Shown piece after piece: positions 16,990 to 24,383 of a stretch of DNA of 48,280 bases. Position numbers and translations under genes: made by a program. The stretch spans positions 1 to 48,280 of the forward strand of contig NZ_JAGPOX010000071.1 of assembly GCF_019038435.1 (NCBI RefSeq), in the 5' to 3' direction. Positions within the stretch are counted from its first letter, which is position 1. Each line of letters opens with the position of its first letter. Under the pieces are notes generated by a model. It was not told the origin of the DNA. It did not search any database and was given only the letters and a program-made list of their open reading frames with translations. The DNA is from Nocardia alni. GTDB taxonomy: Bacteria > Actinomycetota > Actinomycetes > Mycobacteriales > Mycobacteriaceae.

Positions 16990-17016
16990 CTGACGACTCC
17001 GCCTACGGAGTTGTCA
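16990..17016 (-). terminator. 12-bp hairpin at the end of the LuxR-type gene
   Basis: CTGACGACTCCG (16990-17001) pairs with CGGAGTTGTCAG (17006-17016), with one G-T wobble and a 4-base loop. It overlaps the stop codon of the LuxR-type gene and separates it from the amidohydrolase gene. Confidence 0.55.
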
Positions 17017-17646
17017 GATCAGGCCGAGTTCCTGGGCGCGGGCGCCGGCCTGGAAGCGGGAGGTCGCGCCTAGCGCGGACATGAGTTCGGCGACGCGGCG
17101 GCGGTAGGTGCGGACCGACAGGTCCAGGGCGCGGGCGGCGGCCTCGTCGGTGGCGCCGGTGTTGAGGTGGTCGAGGATGCGGGGGGCGAGGCGTCGCAGT
17201 TCGGCGGCGTCGTTGTCGTAGACGGCGAAGTCGGTGGCGGCGCGCCAGGCCGCGTCGAACAGGGACAGCACGCCGTGCACGACCTCCGGGACGGTGATGA
17301 TGCTGTAGCTGCGTTCGCCGAAGGAGGCGTCGCCCGCGAGGATGACGGTCTTGCGGTCCAGGATGATCGTCTCACTGATCTCCTCGTCGCTGATCCGCAC
17401 GCCCGCGCCGCGCTCGACCATGGTGTGCAGATGCTGCGACAGCGACGGGTCCAGCAGGGCCGAGGGCCGGTACAGCTTGCGCAGCGCCACGCTGGGACGG
17501 ATCTGGTCGTGCCGGGCGTTGTGCCAGGTGACGAAGTCCTTGGCGGCGCAGTCGAGGCTGGTCGTGGTGCGTTCGAACAGGTGCGCGGTGCTCTCGAACA
17601 GCTCCCGAGCACCGCGCACGACCATGACCTGCTGTGTTTGGACCAT
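17014..17646 (-). CDS. LuxR-type helix-turn-helix regulator
   Basis: About 210 residues from ATG 17646 (MVQTQQVMVVRGARELF). The N-terminal 140 residues form a sensor-like region I cannot name (ARELFESTAHLFERTTTSL, VERGAGVRISDEEIS). The C-terminus is a LuxR/GerE-type HTH: LNTGATDEAAARALDLSVRT, then YRRRVAELMSALGATSRFQA. Such proteins without a receiver domain are common in actinobacteria next to catabolic or secondary-metabolism genes. It is divergent from the aldo/keto reductase at 17742, with 95 bases between starts, and is probably a regulator of that gene or of the amidohydrolase. Confidence 0.85.
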   Translation of the reverse strand: MVQTQQVMVVRGARELFESTAHLFERTTTSLDCAAKDFVTWHNARHDQIRPSVALRKLYRPSALLDPSLSQHLHTMVERGAGVRISDEEISETIILDRKTVILAGDASFGERSYSIITVPEVVHGVLSLFDAAWRAATDFAVYDNDAAELRRLAPRILDHLNTGATDEAAARALDLSVRTYRRRVAELMSALGATSRFQAGARAQELGLI

Positions 17647-17741
17647 TCCACGAGTCTCCCGGCCGGTTGGGCCGGCGTCAATCCGCGGCAGCTTGTTGCC
17701 AATCACTACGGTCGGCGGACCCGATACGCCAGGCTGAAGGC

Positions 17742-18584
17742 ATGACAGAAACACTTTCGGCCCGCGCGGCGGGTGCGGGCCGGCTCGGATCGTTCCAGGT
17801 GAACCGTGTCGGATTCGGCACCATGAAACTGACCGGCTGGCCCGCGGGCAAGCAGCCCACCCGCGAGACCGCGCACGCGATCCTGCGCCGCGCGGTAGAG
17901 CTGGGCGTCAACCACATCGACACCTCGCAGTTCTACGACCGTGACGGCATCAATGCCAACGAACTGATTCGCGAGGCCCTGCACCCCTATCCGGACGACC
18001 TGGTCCTGGTCACCAAATTCGCCGCGATCGACCCCGGCCTGACCCCCGACGGCCTGCGCAAGAACGTCGAGATCAACCTCGAGACCCTGGGCATCGACCA
18101 GATCGACGTGGTGAACCTGCGCCTGGGCGATAATCTGGCCCCCGTCGAGGGCTCCCTGGCCGAGCCGCTCACCGCCCTGGCGAAGCTCCAGGAGGAGGGC
18201 CTGATCAAGCACCTGGGCATCTCCAACATCACCCACACCCAGTTCAACGAGGCCCGCGACCTGGCCCCCTTCGTCTGCGTCCAGAACGCCTACAACGTAG
18301 CCATGCGCAACGACGACCCCCTGATCGCCGCCTGCGAAGAGGCCGGAGTCGCCTTCGTCCCCTTCTTCCCGGTAGGCGGTTTCCAACCCCTCCTGACCGA
18401 ACACCTCGACACGGTAGCCACCCGCCACAACGCCTCCCCCCAGCAAATAGCCCTCGCCTGGCTCCTGACCCGCTCCCCGAACATCCTGCTCATCCCCGGC
18501 ACCTCCGACCCCGCCCACCTGGAGGAGAACATCGCCGCCGGAACCCTGAAACTCACCGAAGAGGACTTGGCCCTCATCGGCTGA
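17742..18584 (+). CDS. Aldo/keto reductase
   Basis: A 280-residue (beta/alpha)8 NADPH-dependent oxidoreductase from ATG 17742, with GAAGG just upstream. Family marks are VGFGTMKLTGWP, the catalytic region GVNHIDTSQFYDRDGINANE (Asp and Tyr), DDLVLVTKFA (Lys), GLIKHLGISNITHTQ and the C-terminal NADPH site SPNILLIPGTSDPAHLEEN. Reduction of a carbonyl is the expected activity; the substrate is unknown. It is divergent from the LuxR-type regulator. The last third uses C-ending codons very heavily. Confidence 0.92.
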   Translation: MTETLSARAAGAGRLGSFQVNRVGFGTMKLTGWPAGKQPTRETAHAILRRAVELGVNHIDTSQFYDRDGINANELIREALHPYPDDLVLVTKFAAIDPGLTPDGLRKNVEINLETLGIDQIDVVNLRLGDNLAPVEGSLAEPLTALAKLQEEGLIKHLGISNITHTQFNEARDLAPFVCVQNAYNVAMRNDDPLIAACEEAGVAFVPFFPVGGFQPLLTEHLDTVATRHNASPQQIALAWLLTRSPNILLIPGTSDPAHLEENIAAGTLKLTEEDLALIG

Positions 18585-18651
18585 CACCGAGCCATCCCGG
18601 CCCGCCGACCGCAGATATCGCAGTCGGCGGGCCGGATGCCGCACCTCGATA

Positions 18652-19293
18652 TTACTCGACAACTCTGACATTCGGCGCTCCGTGCGCAGCGAACCATTCC
18701 TCGAGCTCTGCGCCAGCCAATATATTGGCTTCGGTCACATGAATTGGGCCACGAACATCACCTGTCGCATCCGTGATATCTGCACCGAAGAGTTGAGACT
18801 CGGACAAACGGGCTGGGCTGGGGCCGAACCGGCACCGCTGCAGGTTTGCATTACGGAGATCGGCTTGCCGAAAGTTTGTAGAACTGAGCTGGCAATCCTG
18901 TAGGTTCGCATATCGCAAATCCGATTTCACGAATGAGGCTCGAAACAGGTTAGCGGTCGACAGGTCGGCCGAGGTCGCTTCGCATTCATCCGCCTCAACC
19001 TTGTGCATGTAAGCGCCGGACAGATTGGTGCGCCGCATCGTCGCCCCGCTCAAAGTGGCGCGATTGAGATCAACGTTGTTCAGATTGGTGCCGTCGAGAT
19101 TAGCTACCGCAAGATATGCTTCCGATAAATTAACGCCGTGTAGATCCGCGCCTGAAAAGTCCAAGCCAGCACCCCCGAGCGTCGCATATTGGCCAGCGCT
19201 CCGCACGCGCAGGTACTGCTCCAAAGCAGTCGATGCGTCAGGGTTCGTTGGCCATGACGTCACCTTGTAGGTATAGGTCCTGGACTCGTTCAT
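18652..19293 (-). CDS. Pentapeptide-repeat protein, candidate immunity protein
   Basis: A 213-residue protein from ATG 19293, with GGAG six bases upstream. From about residue 48 to 190 it is a run of A(D/N)LxX pentapeptides (SGADLHGVNLSEAYL, NLNNVDLNRATLSGATM, DLRYANLQDCQL, ADLRNANLQRCRF), which predicts a right-handed quadrilateral beta-helix. No signal peptide is seen. It follows the toxin-like gene by only 21 bases on the same strand, the place where polymorphic-toxin immunity genes are found. The DNA is about 50% GC, far below the neighbours, as in the toxin's C-terminal tip. The immunity role is inferred from position and composition. Confidence 0.85.
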   Translation of the reverse strand: MNESRTYTYKVTSWPTNPDASTALEQYLRVRSAGQYATLGGAGLDFSGADLHGVNLSEAYLAVANLDGTNLNNVDLNRATLSGATMRRTNLSGAYMHKVEADECEATSADLSTANLFRASFVKSDLRYANLQDCQLSSTNFRQADLRNANLQRCRFGPSPARLSESQLFGADITDATGDVRGPIHVTEANILAGAELEEWFAAHGAPNVRVVE

Positions 19294-19314
19294 AATAAGC
19301 TCCACTGTACTATG

Positions 19315-20799
19315 CTATGGCTTGTGGACAACGACCTTCCCTGACCATTGCGGGTTCTCCGCGATGGCGTCCTGTACATCTTTGAATCCGGATGAAGACA
19401 AGTTCTGCGGATCGATGATGACGTTCTCCCCTGTTGCAATCTCATCATTGACCATACTCACGAAGTCGGTACGATTGTATGCTCCTCGCATCGTGGGAGG
19501 CATCGGTTTACCTGCCATAGGTCCCGCATTGGATGGAAACGTATCCGTGGGTTGCTTCATGTCCCAATGCTGTCCATTGGCGTCAACGAACTCGCCTGTA
19601 TCCTTTCCGTTTTCGAACGGGGCTCGTGTAATCGGTCCAGCAAGCTGTCCTTTATTCTCCAGGGATAGTCCCACCTCTGCCTCTCTGCGTGACTTATCAG
19701 ATATTTGACCGCCATGCGCAGGATCCTTGGCCAGTTCATCGGCCCGCTGATCATATTCGGCTGTCCCGGGGGTATTGGAGGTGTTGGCAGGGCTGGTTCT
19801 ACCTGCACTGCTGCTTGCTTCCTCAGACTCGATCTCCTGCGGTGTGAGGCTGTCGATTTCGTCGAGGTCTCGGCTTACGTTGGCGACTACGTTCTCCTCC
19901 TTGGCGCCGAGGCCGAGGATGCGGGCGATGTTGGAGGTGTTGACGAAGCCGGTGATCGAGTCGGCGGCGGTTTCGAAGTAGGAGCGGAAGGCGGCGAGGG
20001 AGGCGCCGTTGAGGATGACGCCTGCCCCGGCTGAGACGAAGTCGGCGAGGACGTCGACGGCCAGGGTTATTGTGATGGCCTCTTCGAGGTCGGTGATCGT
20101 CTTTTTGATGTTGGCGCGCAGCTCGTGGAGGGGCTTGGCGTAGGCGCCGGTTTCGGTGGCCAGCTGGTTGGCGGAGGCATAGATCTTGTAGGCCGAGTCG
20201 GAGAGGGTTTCGACGAGGTCGTCGAGGTCGGCTATCTCGTGGGCCTGGTTTTGGCGCAGCGCGCTGGCTACGTCGCTGATGCGGCTTCCGGCGTATTCGA
20301 TGTCGGACTTCAGGAATGCTTTCCAGGCGGTGGTGGCGGCATCGAGTTTGTCGGTGTTGCCGTCGGGGATGTGGATGTGGATGTTTTCCATCAGCGCGGC
20401 GATGGAGACCAGGCCGTCGCCGGGGCCACCTGATGCCGGTGCTCCGGCCCAGCACAGCGGCACCGGGGCGGGCACGCTGGCGGGTTTGGTGGGAGCTGGG
20501 CCTTTGTGGGGGTTGATGTCGGCGTTGTAGTCGGCCAAGGCGTGGTTGTAACCGGCGAGCGCCACGAGGCTGCCGAAGTAGGGGAGGGTTTGGGCGAGCC
20601 GCCGGGCATTGTCGATCGTGTCGTTGGCGCGGGCGTCGTAGCTGGTGGCCCAGGCTGTCGCCTCGGTGCTCGTCCCGGCCATGGATCCGGTGTCCAACAG
20701 TGCCTGGACCAGCTTGGTGGTGCCGTTGTCGATGTTGCTGCCGATGTCGGTGAGCTTCTTCGCCGCGTCGTAATAGACCTGCGGGTCGACCTTGATCAT
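19315..20799 (-). CDS. Putative T7SS polymorphic toxin with C-terminal nuclease-like domain
   Basis: A 494-residue protein from ATG 20799, overlapping the preceding WXG100-like gene by 4 bases (ATGA). Residues 1-330 are mostly helical, like actinobacterial ESX/LXG-type effector trunks: IKVDPQVYYDAAKKLTDIGS, then a Pro-rich patch, then long helices. A hydrophobic stretch (AVDVLADFVSAGAGVILNGA) precedes a Ser/Thr/Pro linker (SSSAGRTSPANTSNTPGT). The last 120 residues form a separate domain with AHGGQISDKSRREAEVGLSL, EFVDANGQHWDMKQP and ENVIIDPQNLS. The E...D-x-K pattern suggests a PD-(D/E)xK-like nuclease, but I cannot assign the family. GC falls from about 63% to about 50% at this domain. Confidence 0.8.
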   Translation of the reverse strand: MIKVDPQVYYDAAKKLTDIGSNIDNGTTKLVQALLDTGSMAGTSTEATAWATSYDARANDTIDNARRLAQTLPYFGSLVALAGYNHALADYNADINPHKGPAPTKPASVPAPVPLCWAGAPASGGPGDGLVSIAALMENIHIHIPDGNTDKLDAATTAWKAFLKSDIEYAGSRISDVASALRQNQAHEIADLDDLVETLSDSAYKIYASANQLATETGAYAKPLHELRANIKKTITDLEEAITITLAVDVLADFVSAGAGVILNGASLAAFRSYFETAADSITGFVNTSNIARILGLGAKEENVVANVSRDLDEIDSLTPQEIESEEASSSAGRTSPANTSNTPGTAEYDQRADELAKDPAHGGQISDKSRREAEVGLSLENKGQLAGPITRAPFENGKDTGEFVDANGQHWDMKQPTDTFPSNAGPMAGKPMPPTMRGAYNRTDFVSMVNDEIATGENVIIDPQNLSSSGFKDVQDAIAENPQWSGKVVVHKP

Positions 20800-21095
20800 C
20801 GGTGGCCGAACATGCGGGTGTTCGCCGTGTCGACCGCGGTGTATTGGGTGTGCGCATTGCGGGCCACCGTGCCCATATCCTTGACGCCGTCGACGAATTC
20901 TCTTGCCGCTGCGGACCATTCACGGTGCGCGTTCTCGTGCGCGGTAGCCGCGGCGCCTTGCCAGGATCCCGAATGCACGGCCGCGCTTTTCTGATCGAGG
21001 GTGTCCAGGTGCTCGGAGATGAATCCCACCAGGCTGGACAGGCGGCTGACGACGTTGTCGAGCTGGTTGAGGTCGACCTCGTATTCGCCGCTCAT
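20796..21095 (-). CDS. WXG100-like ESX protein (YxxxD tail)
   Basis: A 99-residue helical-hairpin protein from ATG 21095. A central S-W45-Q-G47 is the WxG turn, and the C-terminal Y85-TAV-D89 fits the YxxxD/E type VII secretion signal. There is no signal peptide. Its start shares one base with the stop of the upstream WXG100-like gene, and its stop overlaps the toxin ATG, so the three are translationally coupled. It is likely a chaperone or co-secreted partner that carries the toxin to the T7SS. No eccC or other machine gene is present in the window. Confidence 0.85.
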   Translation of the reverse strand: MSGEYEVDLNQLDNVVSRLSSLVGFISEHLDTLDQKSAAVHSGSWQGAAATAHENAHREWSAAAREFVDGVKDMGTVARNAHTQYTAVDTANTRMFGHR

Positions 21096-21415
21096 CACAG
21101 ATTCAGGCTGGAGACTCTGCCGGCGAACTGATTGTCCTGGGCGCGATAGGAATCGGCGGTGACTCCGAGCGAGGCGGCCATGGTCGTCAATGCGTCGATG
21201 ATTTTGTTCCCACCGTCCTGGCACTCGGTCCAGCCATCGGCGAAGCTGGTCGCGGCCGAGCTGGACCAGCCGTTCTCGGTCAGTGAGGTGACATCGCGTC
21301 CGGCGTTGGCCAGCGCGGTCCGCAGTGTCTCGGCGAGGTCGTAGGCGTATTTACCCAGTGCGGTCACATCGTCCGGTATGACGGACAAATCGGGACTTCC
21401 CCCACTCCCAGTCAT
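21095..21415 (-). CDS. WXG100-like ESX protein, WxS variant
   Basis: A 106-residue protein from ATG 21415 (MTGSGGSPDLSVIPDDV). The turn is NGW50-S-S52 instead of canonical WxG. The tail carries Y90-RAQ-D94, again a YxxxD signal. With the adjacent 99-residue protein it would form a helical-bundle pair. It is the first gene of the four-gene minus-strand cassette. The roles of both small proteins are inferred from length, motif and context. Confidence 0.82.
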   Translation of the reverse strand: MTGSGGSPDLSVIPDDVTALGKYAYDLAETLRTALANAGRDVTSLTENGWSSSAATSFADGWTECQDGGNKIIDALTTMAASLGVTADSYRAQDNQFAGRVSSLNL

Positions 21416-21554
21416 GAAAATGCACGCTATCACAGCTTTTCGGCGGTCGGTTCGGGTTGAATCGGCTACCGGGGCATCAGTGAATTCCGTCGGCGAGAGG
21501 GCCCGGGCGAGACCCTGCCGGCGCCGGTTCCGGAGCGCGGGCGGTCCGAGACGC

Positions 21555-21590
21555 CGACGGTCCGTGCCCAGCGTGCGGCACGGACCGTCG
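21555..21590 (-). terminator. 14-bp perfect hairpin terminator
   Basis: CGACGGTCCGTGCC (21555-21568) pairs perfectly with GGCACGGACCGTCG (21577-21590) around an 8-base loop, 9 bases past the stop of the small membrane protein gene. It insulates the toxin cassette from upstream transcription on the minus strand. There is no gene in 21416-21598. Confidence 0.7.
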
Positions 21591-21598
21591 TGTCGAAA

Positions 21599-21997
21599 TC
21601 AATCCCGGGCGAGCTGCTTGGCCAGTGCCCAGATGACGAGAATGTCGACGGCGATGATCACCAGCGACCAGAACGGGTACATCGACGCGAAAGCGAAATT
21701 GGCCAGGACGCTCACCGCGGCGAAGACGATACCGGTCAGATAGCCCCACGCCTTGCCGGTCACGATGCCTATTCCGGCGATGATGATCAGCGCCGCGATG
21801 ACCACGTGTATCCAGCCCCAGGCCGTCAGGTTGATCCGGAAGATCTCGTCGGCGTCGACGACGAACACGTCCCGCTTGGCGATGGCGGCGATGCCGGTCA
21901 GCAGGTGCATCACACCCGCGATCAGGATGAGCACGCCGGCGAACAGAGTCCACGAGGTGGATGAGGCGCCGGTCCTCGTGGTGGTGGGTACTGCCAT
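21599..21997 (-). CDS. Small four-helix membrane protein (DUF7144-like)
   Basis: A 132-residue protein from ATG 21997, with AAGGAG seven bases upstream. Four hydrophobic segments are visible: TLFAGVLILIAGVMHLLTGI, GWIHVVIAALIIIAGIGIV, AWGYLTGIVFAAVSVLANFAF and SLVIIAVDILVIWALAKQL. This matches a family of small actinobacterial membrane proteins of unknown function, often placed in DUF7144. It is divergent from nrdF and ends at a strong hairpin, so it is probably a single-gene transcript. Confidence 0.78.
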   Translation of the reverse strand: MAVPTTTRTGASSTSWTLFAGVLILIAGVMHLLTGIAAIAKRDVFVVDADEIFRINLTAWGWIHVVIAALIIIAGIGIVTGKAWGYLTGIVFAAVSVLANFAFASMYPFWSLVIIAVDILVIWALAKQLARD

Positions 21998-22200
21998 GGC
22001 ACAAACTCCTTCCGTAGGAGGATCGGGCCGAGCGTGAGCGCGGTGCCAGCATCTGGCAAACTGCGAGCGCCCCTTAGCGTACGTCCGGGGGAGTGGTCAT
22101 TTGTGTTGCGAGCCCGTGTGACGCGGTGCATTTCACGGCGGTGGGTGATAGCGGAGTGGGTCGCCTCACGCTTGTGCGCACCCTCTTAGAGGGTGCGAAG

Positions 22201-22248
22201 ACACAAGGTCTTGTGCTGTGCGAGGATGTCGGCCCCCAGTAGTAGTGT
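22201..22248. promoter_or_regulatory. Tandem NrdR-box-like sites upstream of nrdF
   Basis: ACACAAGGTCTTGTGC at 22201-22216 holds a perfect CACAAG/CTTGTG dyad and matches about 12 of 16 consensus positions. A weaker half-site copy ending TAGTAGTGT lies at 22233-22248 (about 9 of 16). The gap is 16 bases and the centre distance 32 bp, identical to the pair before nrdHIE. The nrdF start is 48 bases further downstream. Confidence 0.65.
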
Positions 22249-22295
22249 TCAAGGCGAGCATGATCCGGCAAGGTGAGAAGGGTGAGTGAGCGGGC

Positions 22296-23258
22296 GTGAA
22301 ACTGATCGATCGAGTGTCTGCGATCAACTGGAATCGGGTGCCCGACGAGAAGGATGCCGAGGTCTGGGACAGGCTCACGGGCAACTTCTGGTTGCCCGAG
22401 AAGGTCCCGGTTTCCAACGACATCCCGTCGTGGGCCACCCTGAACCCGCACGAAAAGCAGCTCACCATGCGGGTTTTCACCGGCCTGACCCTGCTGGACA
22501 CCATCCAGGGCACGGTGGGCGCGGTCAGCCTTATCCCAGACGCGCTGACCCCCCATGAGGAGGCGGTGTACACCAACATCGCGTTCATGGAGTCGGTGCA
22601 CGCCAAGAGCTACAGCTCCATCTTCTCCACCCTGTGCTCGACCCGCGAGATCGACGACGCGTTCCGCTGGTCCGAGGAGAATCGCAACCTCCAGCGCAAG
22701 GCCGAGATCGTCCTGGACTACTACCGGGGCGACGAGCCGCTCAAGCGCAAGGTGGCCTCCACACTGCTGGAGAGCTTCCTGTTCTACTCCGGCTTCTACC
22801 TGCCCATGTACTGGTCCTCGCGCGCCAAACTCACCAACACCGCCGACCTGATCCGCCTGATCATCCGCGACGAAGCCGTGCACGGCTACTACATCGGCTA
22901 CAAGTACCAGAAGGGCCTGGAGCAGCTCACCGAGCCCGAGCGCGAAGAGCTGAAGAGCTACACCTTCGAGCTGCTGTTCGAGCTGTACGAGAACGAGGTC
23001 GAGTACACCCAGGACCTCTACGACGAGGTCGGCCTCACCGAAGACGTCAAGAAGTTCCTGCGCTACAACGCCAACAAGGCCCTGATGAACCTCGGCTACG
23101 AGGGCCTGTTCCCCAAGGACGAAACCGACGTCAACCCCGCCATCCTCTCGGCCCTGTCCCCGAACGCCGACGAGAACCACGACTTCTTCTCGGGCTCGGG
23201 CTCGAGTTATGTGATCGGCAAGGCGGTCAACACGGAGGATGAGGACTGGGAGTTCTGA
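22296..23258 (+). CDS. nrdF: Class Ib ribonucleotide reductase beta subunit NrdF
   Basis: A 320-residue R2 protein from GTG 22296. The metal ligands and nearby motifs are visible: LLDTIQGTVGA, the FMESVHAKSYSSIFST helix with E and H, LLESFLFYSGFYLPMYW and IIRDEAVHGYYIGYKYQ with the E-x-x-H pair. NrdF houses the dimanganese (or diiron) tyrosyl radical that starts catalysis in NrdE. It is 7.6 kb downstream of nrdE on the same strand with its own promoter region and NrdR-like sites. Confidence 0.97.
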   Translation: MKLIDRVSAINWNRVPDEKDAEVWDRLTGNFWLPEKVPVSNDIPSWATLNPHEKQLTMRVFTGLTLLDTIQGTVGAVSLIPDALTPHEEAVYTNIAFMESVHAKSYSSIFSTLCSTREIDDAFRWSEENRNLQRKAEIVLDYYRGDEPLKRKVASTLLESFLFYSGFYLPMYWSSRAKLTNTADLIRLIIRDEAVHGYYIGYKYQKGLEQLTEPEREELKSYTFELLFELYENEVEYTQDLYDEVGLTEDVKKFLRYNANKALMNLGYEGLFPKDETDVNPAILSALSPNADENHDFFSGSGSSYVIGKAVNTEDEDWEF

Positions 23259-23294
23259 GCCCGCTCGGGTGGGCTGTCCTGGGATAGCGGCTAT

Positions 23295-23344
23295 ACGGAC
23301 CGCCGACAGCAACAAATCGCCGACGCACAAGTGCGGTGGTCCGT
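23295..23344. terminator. Hairpin between convergent nrdF and lysR
   Basis: ACGGACCGCC (23295-23304) can pair with GGTGGTCCGT (23335-23344), with one G-T pair, closing a 30-base loop. It lies in the gap between convergent genes and may serve both. Confidence 0.4.
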
Positions 23345-23377
23345 CGGCTCCGAGGCCGATCGAGGCGGGTGTACTGG

Positions 23378-24271
23378 TCAGTGCGCTTGGGCTACCACGT
23401 CGAGGAGTGTGCTGGCCAAACGTGCTGTGGCAGGAGTCATCTGGGCGGCCGGCGGTGAGGCCAGGTAGACCTGCCAGATCACCGGGGTTGTGAGTTCGAC
23501 GTGGTGTAGGGCGCTGAAGCGACGGGCCTCGGATAGGGGCATGAAGGCTGTGCCGAGGCCGTTGGTTACCAGGTCGGCTATGGCGGTGTAGCCGGCGGGG
23601 ACCTCGTAGTGGGTTCGGGGGTGGACTCCGGCGGCGTGGAATGCTTCGTCCATCAGGCGGCGCAGGCCGAATTCGGGTGGGTAGCCGACGAAATCGTCGG
23701 TGGTGGTCTCGGTGAGGTCGATGCGTTCGCGGGTGGCGAGGGGGTGTTCCGCGGGGCAGACGAAGACCATGGGCTCCTCGAACATCAGGTGCATGTCGAG
23801 TTGCGGGGGGAAGCGGTTGGGCATCGAGATCAGTGCCAGGTCCAGTGATCCTTCGACCAGGGCGGACAAGTAGGCCGACGCACCCGCCTGGCTGAGGCGC
23901 AATCGCAGGCGTACGTGGGGGTTGGCCCGGTGGAATTGGCCGAGTGCACCGGCTACGTCCAGGGGGCCGAACGAGATCAGCGAACCGAATTCGACCGTGC
24001 CCGAGAGAGTTCCGCGAAAGTCGCTGACGGATTCGGCGGCCGCGCGGGTGGCGCGCAGCACCCCGTAGGCATGGGTGCGGAAGTGCTCGCCTGCGGCGGT
24101 GAGCCTGATCTGCTGCCGGGACCGGTCGAACAGCCGCACCCCGAGTTCGCGTTCGAGTTTCGCGATCGACGCCGACAGGGCCGATTGCACGACGTGTGCC
24201 CGCTCGGTGGCCCGCGAGAAGCTCATCTCCTCGGCGACCGCGAGGAAATGCTCGATCTGCCGTACCTCCAC
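23378..24271 (-). CDS. LysR-family transcriptional regulator
   Basis: A 297-residue protein from GTG 24271. The N-terminal HTH reads RQIEHFLAVAEEMSFSRATE then HVVQSALSASIAKLERELG and VRLFDRSRQQIRLTAAG. The rest is the periplasmic-binding-like effector domain (VEFGSLISFGPLDVAG, SLDLALISMP, FVCPAEHPLA). LysR proteins commonly regulate the divergent gene; here that is the epoxide-hydrolase-like gene at 24384, 112 bases from start to start. The inducer is unknown. Confidence 0.94.
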   Translation of the reverse strand: MEVRQIEHFLAVAEEMSFSRATERAHVVQSALSASIAKLERELGVRLFDRSRQQIRLTAAGEHFRTHAYGVLRATRAAAESVSDFRGTLSGTVEFGSLISFGPLDVAGALGQFHRANPHVRLRLRLSQAGASAYLSALVEGSLDLALISMPNRFPPQLDMHLMFEEPMVFVCPAEHPLATRERIDLTETTTDDFVGYPPEFGLRRLMDEAFHAAGVHPRTHYEVPAGYTAIADLVTNGLGTAFMPLSEARRFSALHHVELTTPVIWQVYLASPPAAQMTPATARLASTLLDVVAQAH

Positions 24272-24383
24272 CGCTGCACTTTATCAATTTCAACGATGAA
24301 ACTGATCCAAAGCAATCGTTGGACTCGATGGCAACGACCAGGTGTGATGGAAACACACCACCCCGTACCAAGGAGCGAATGCA

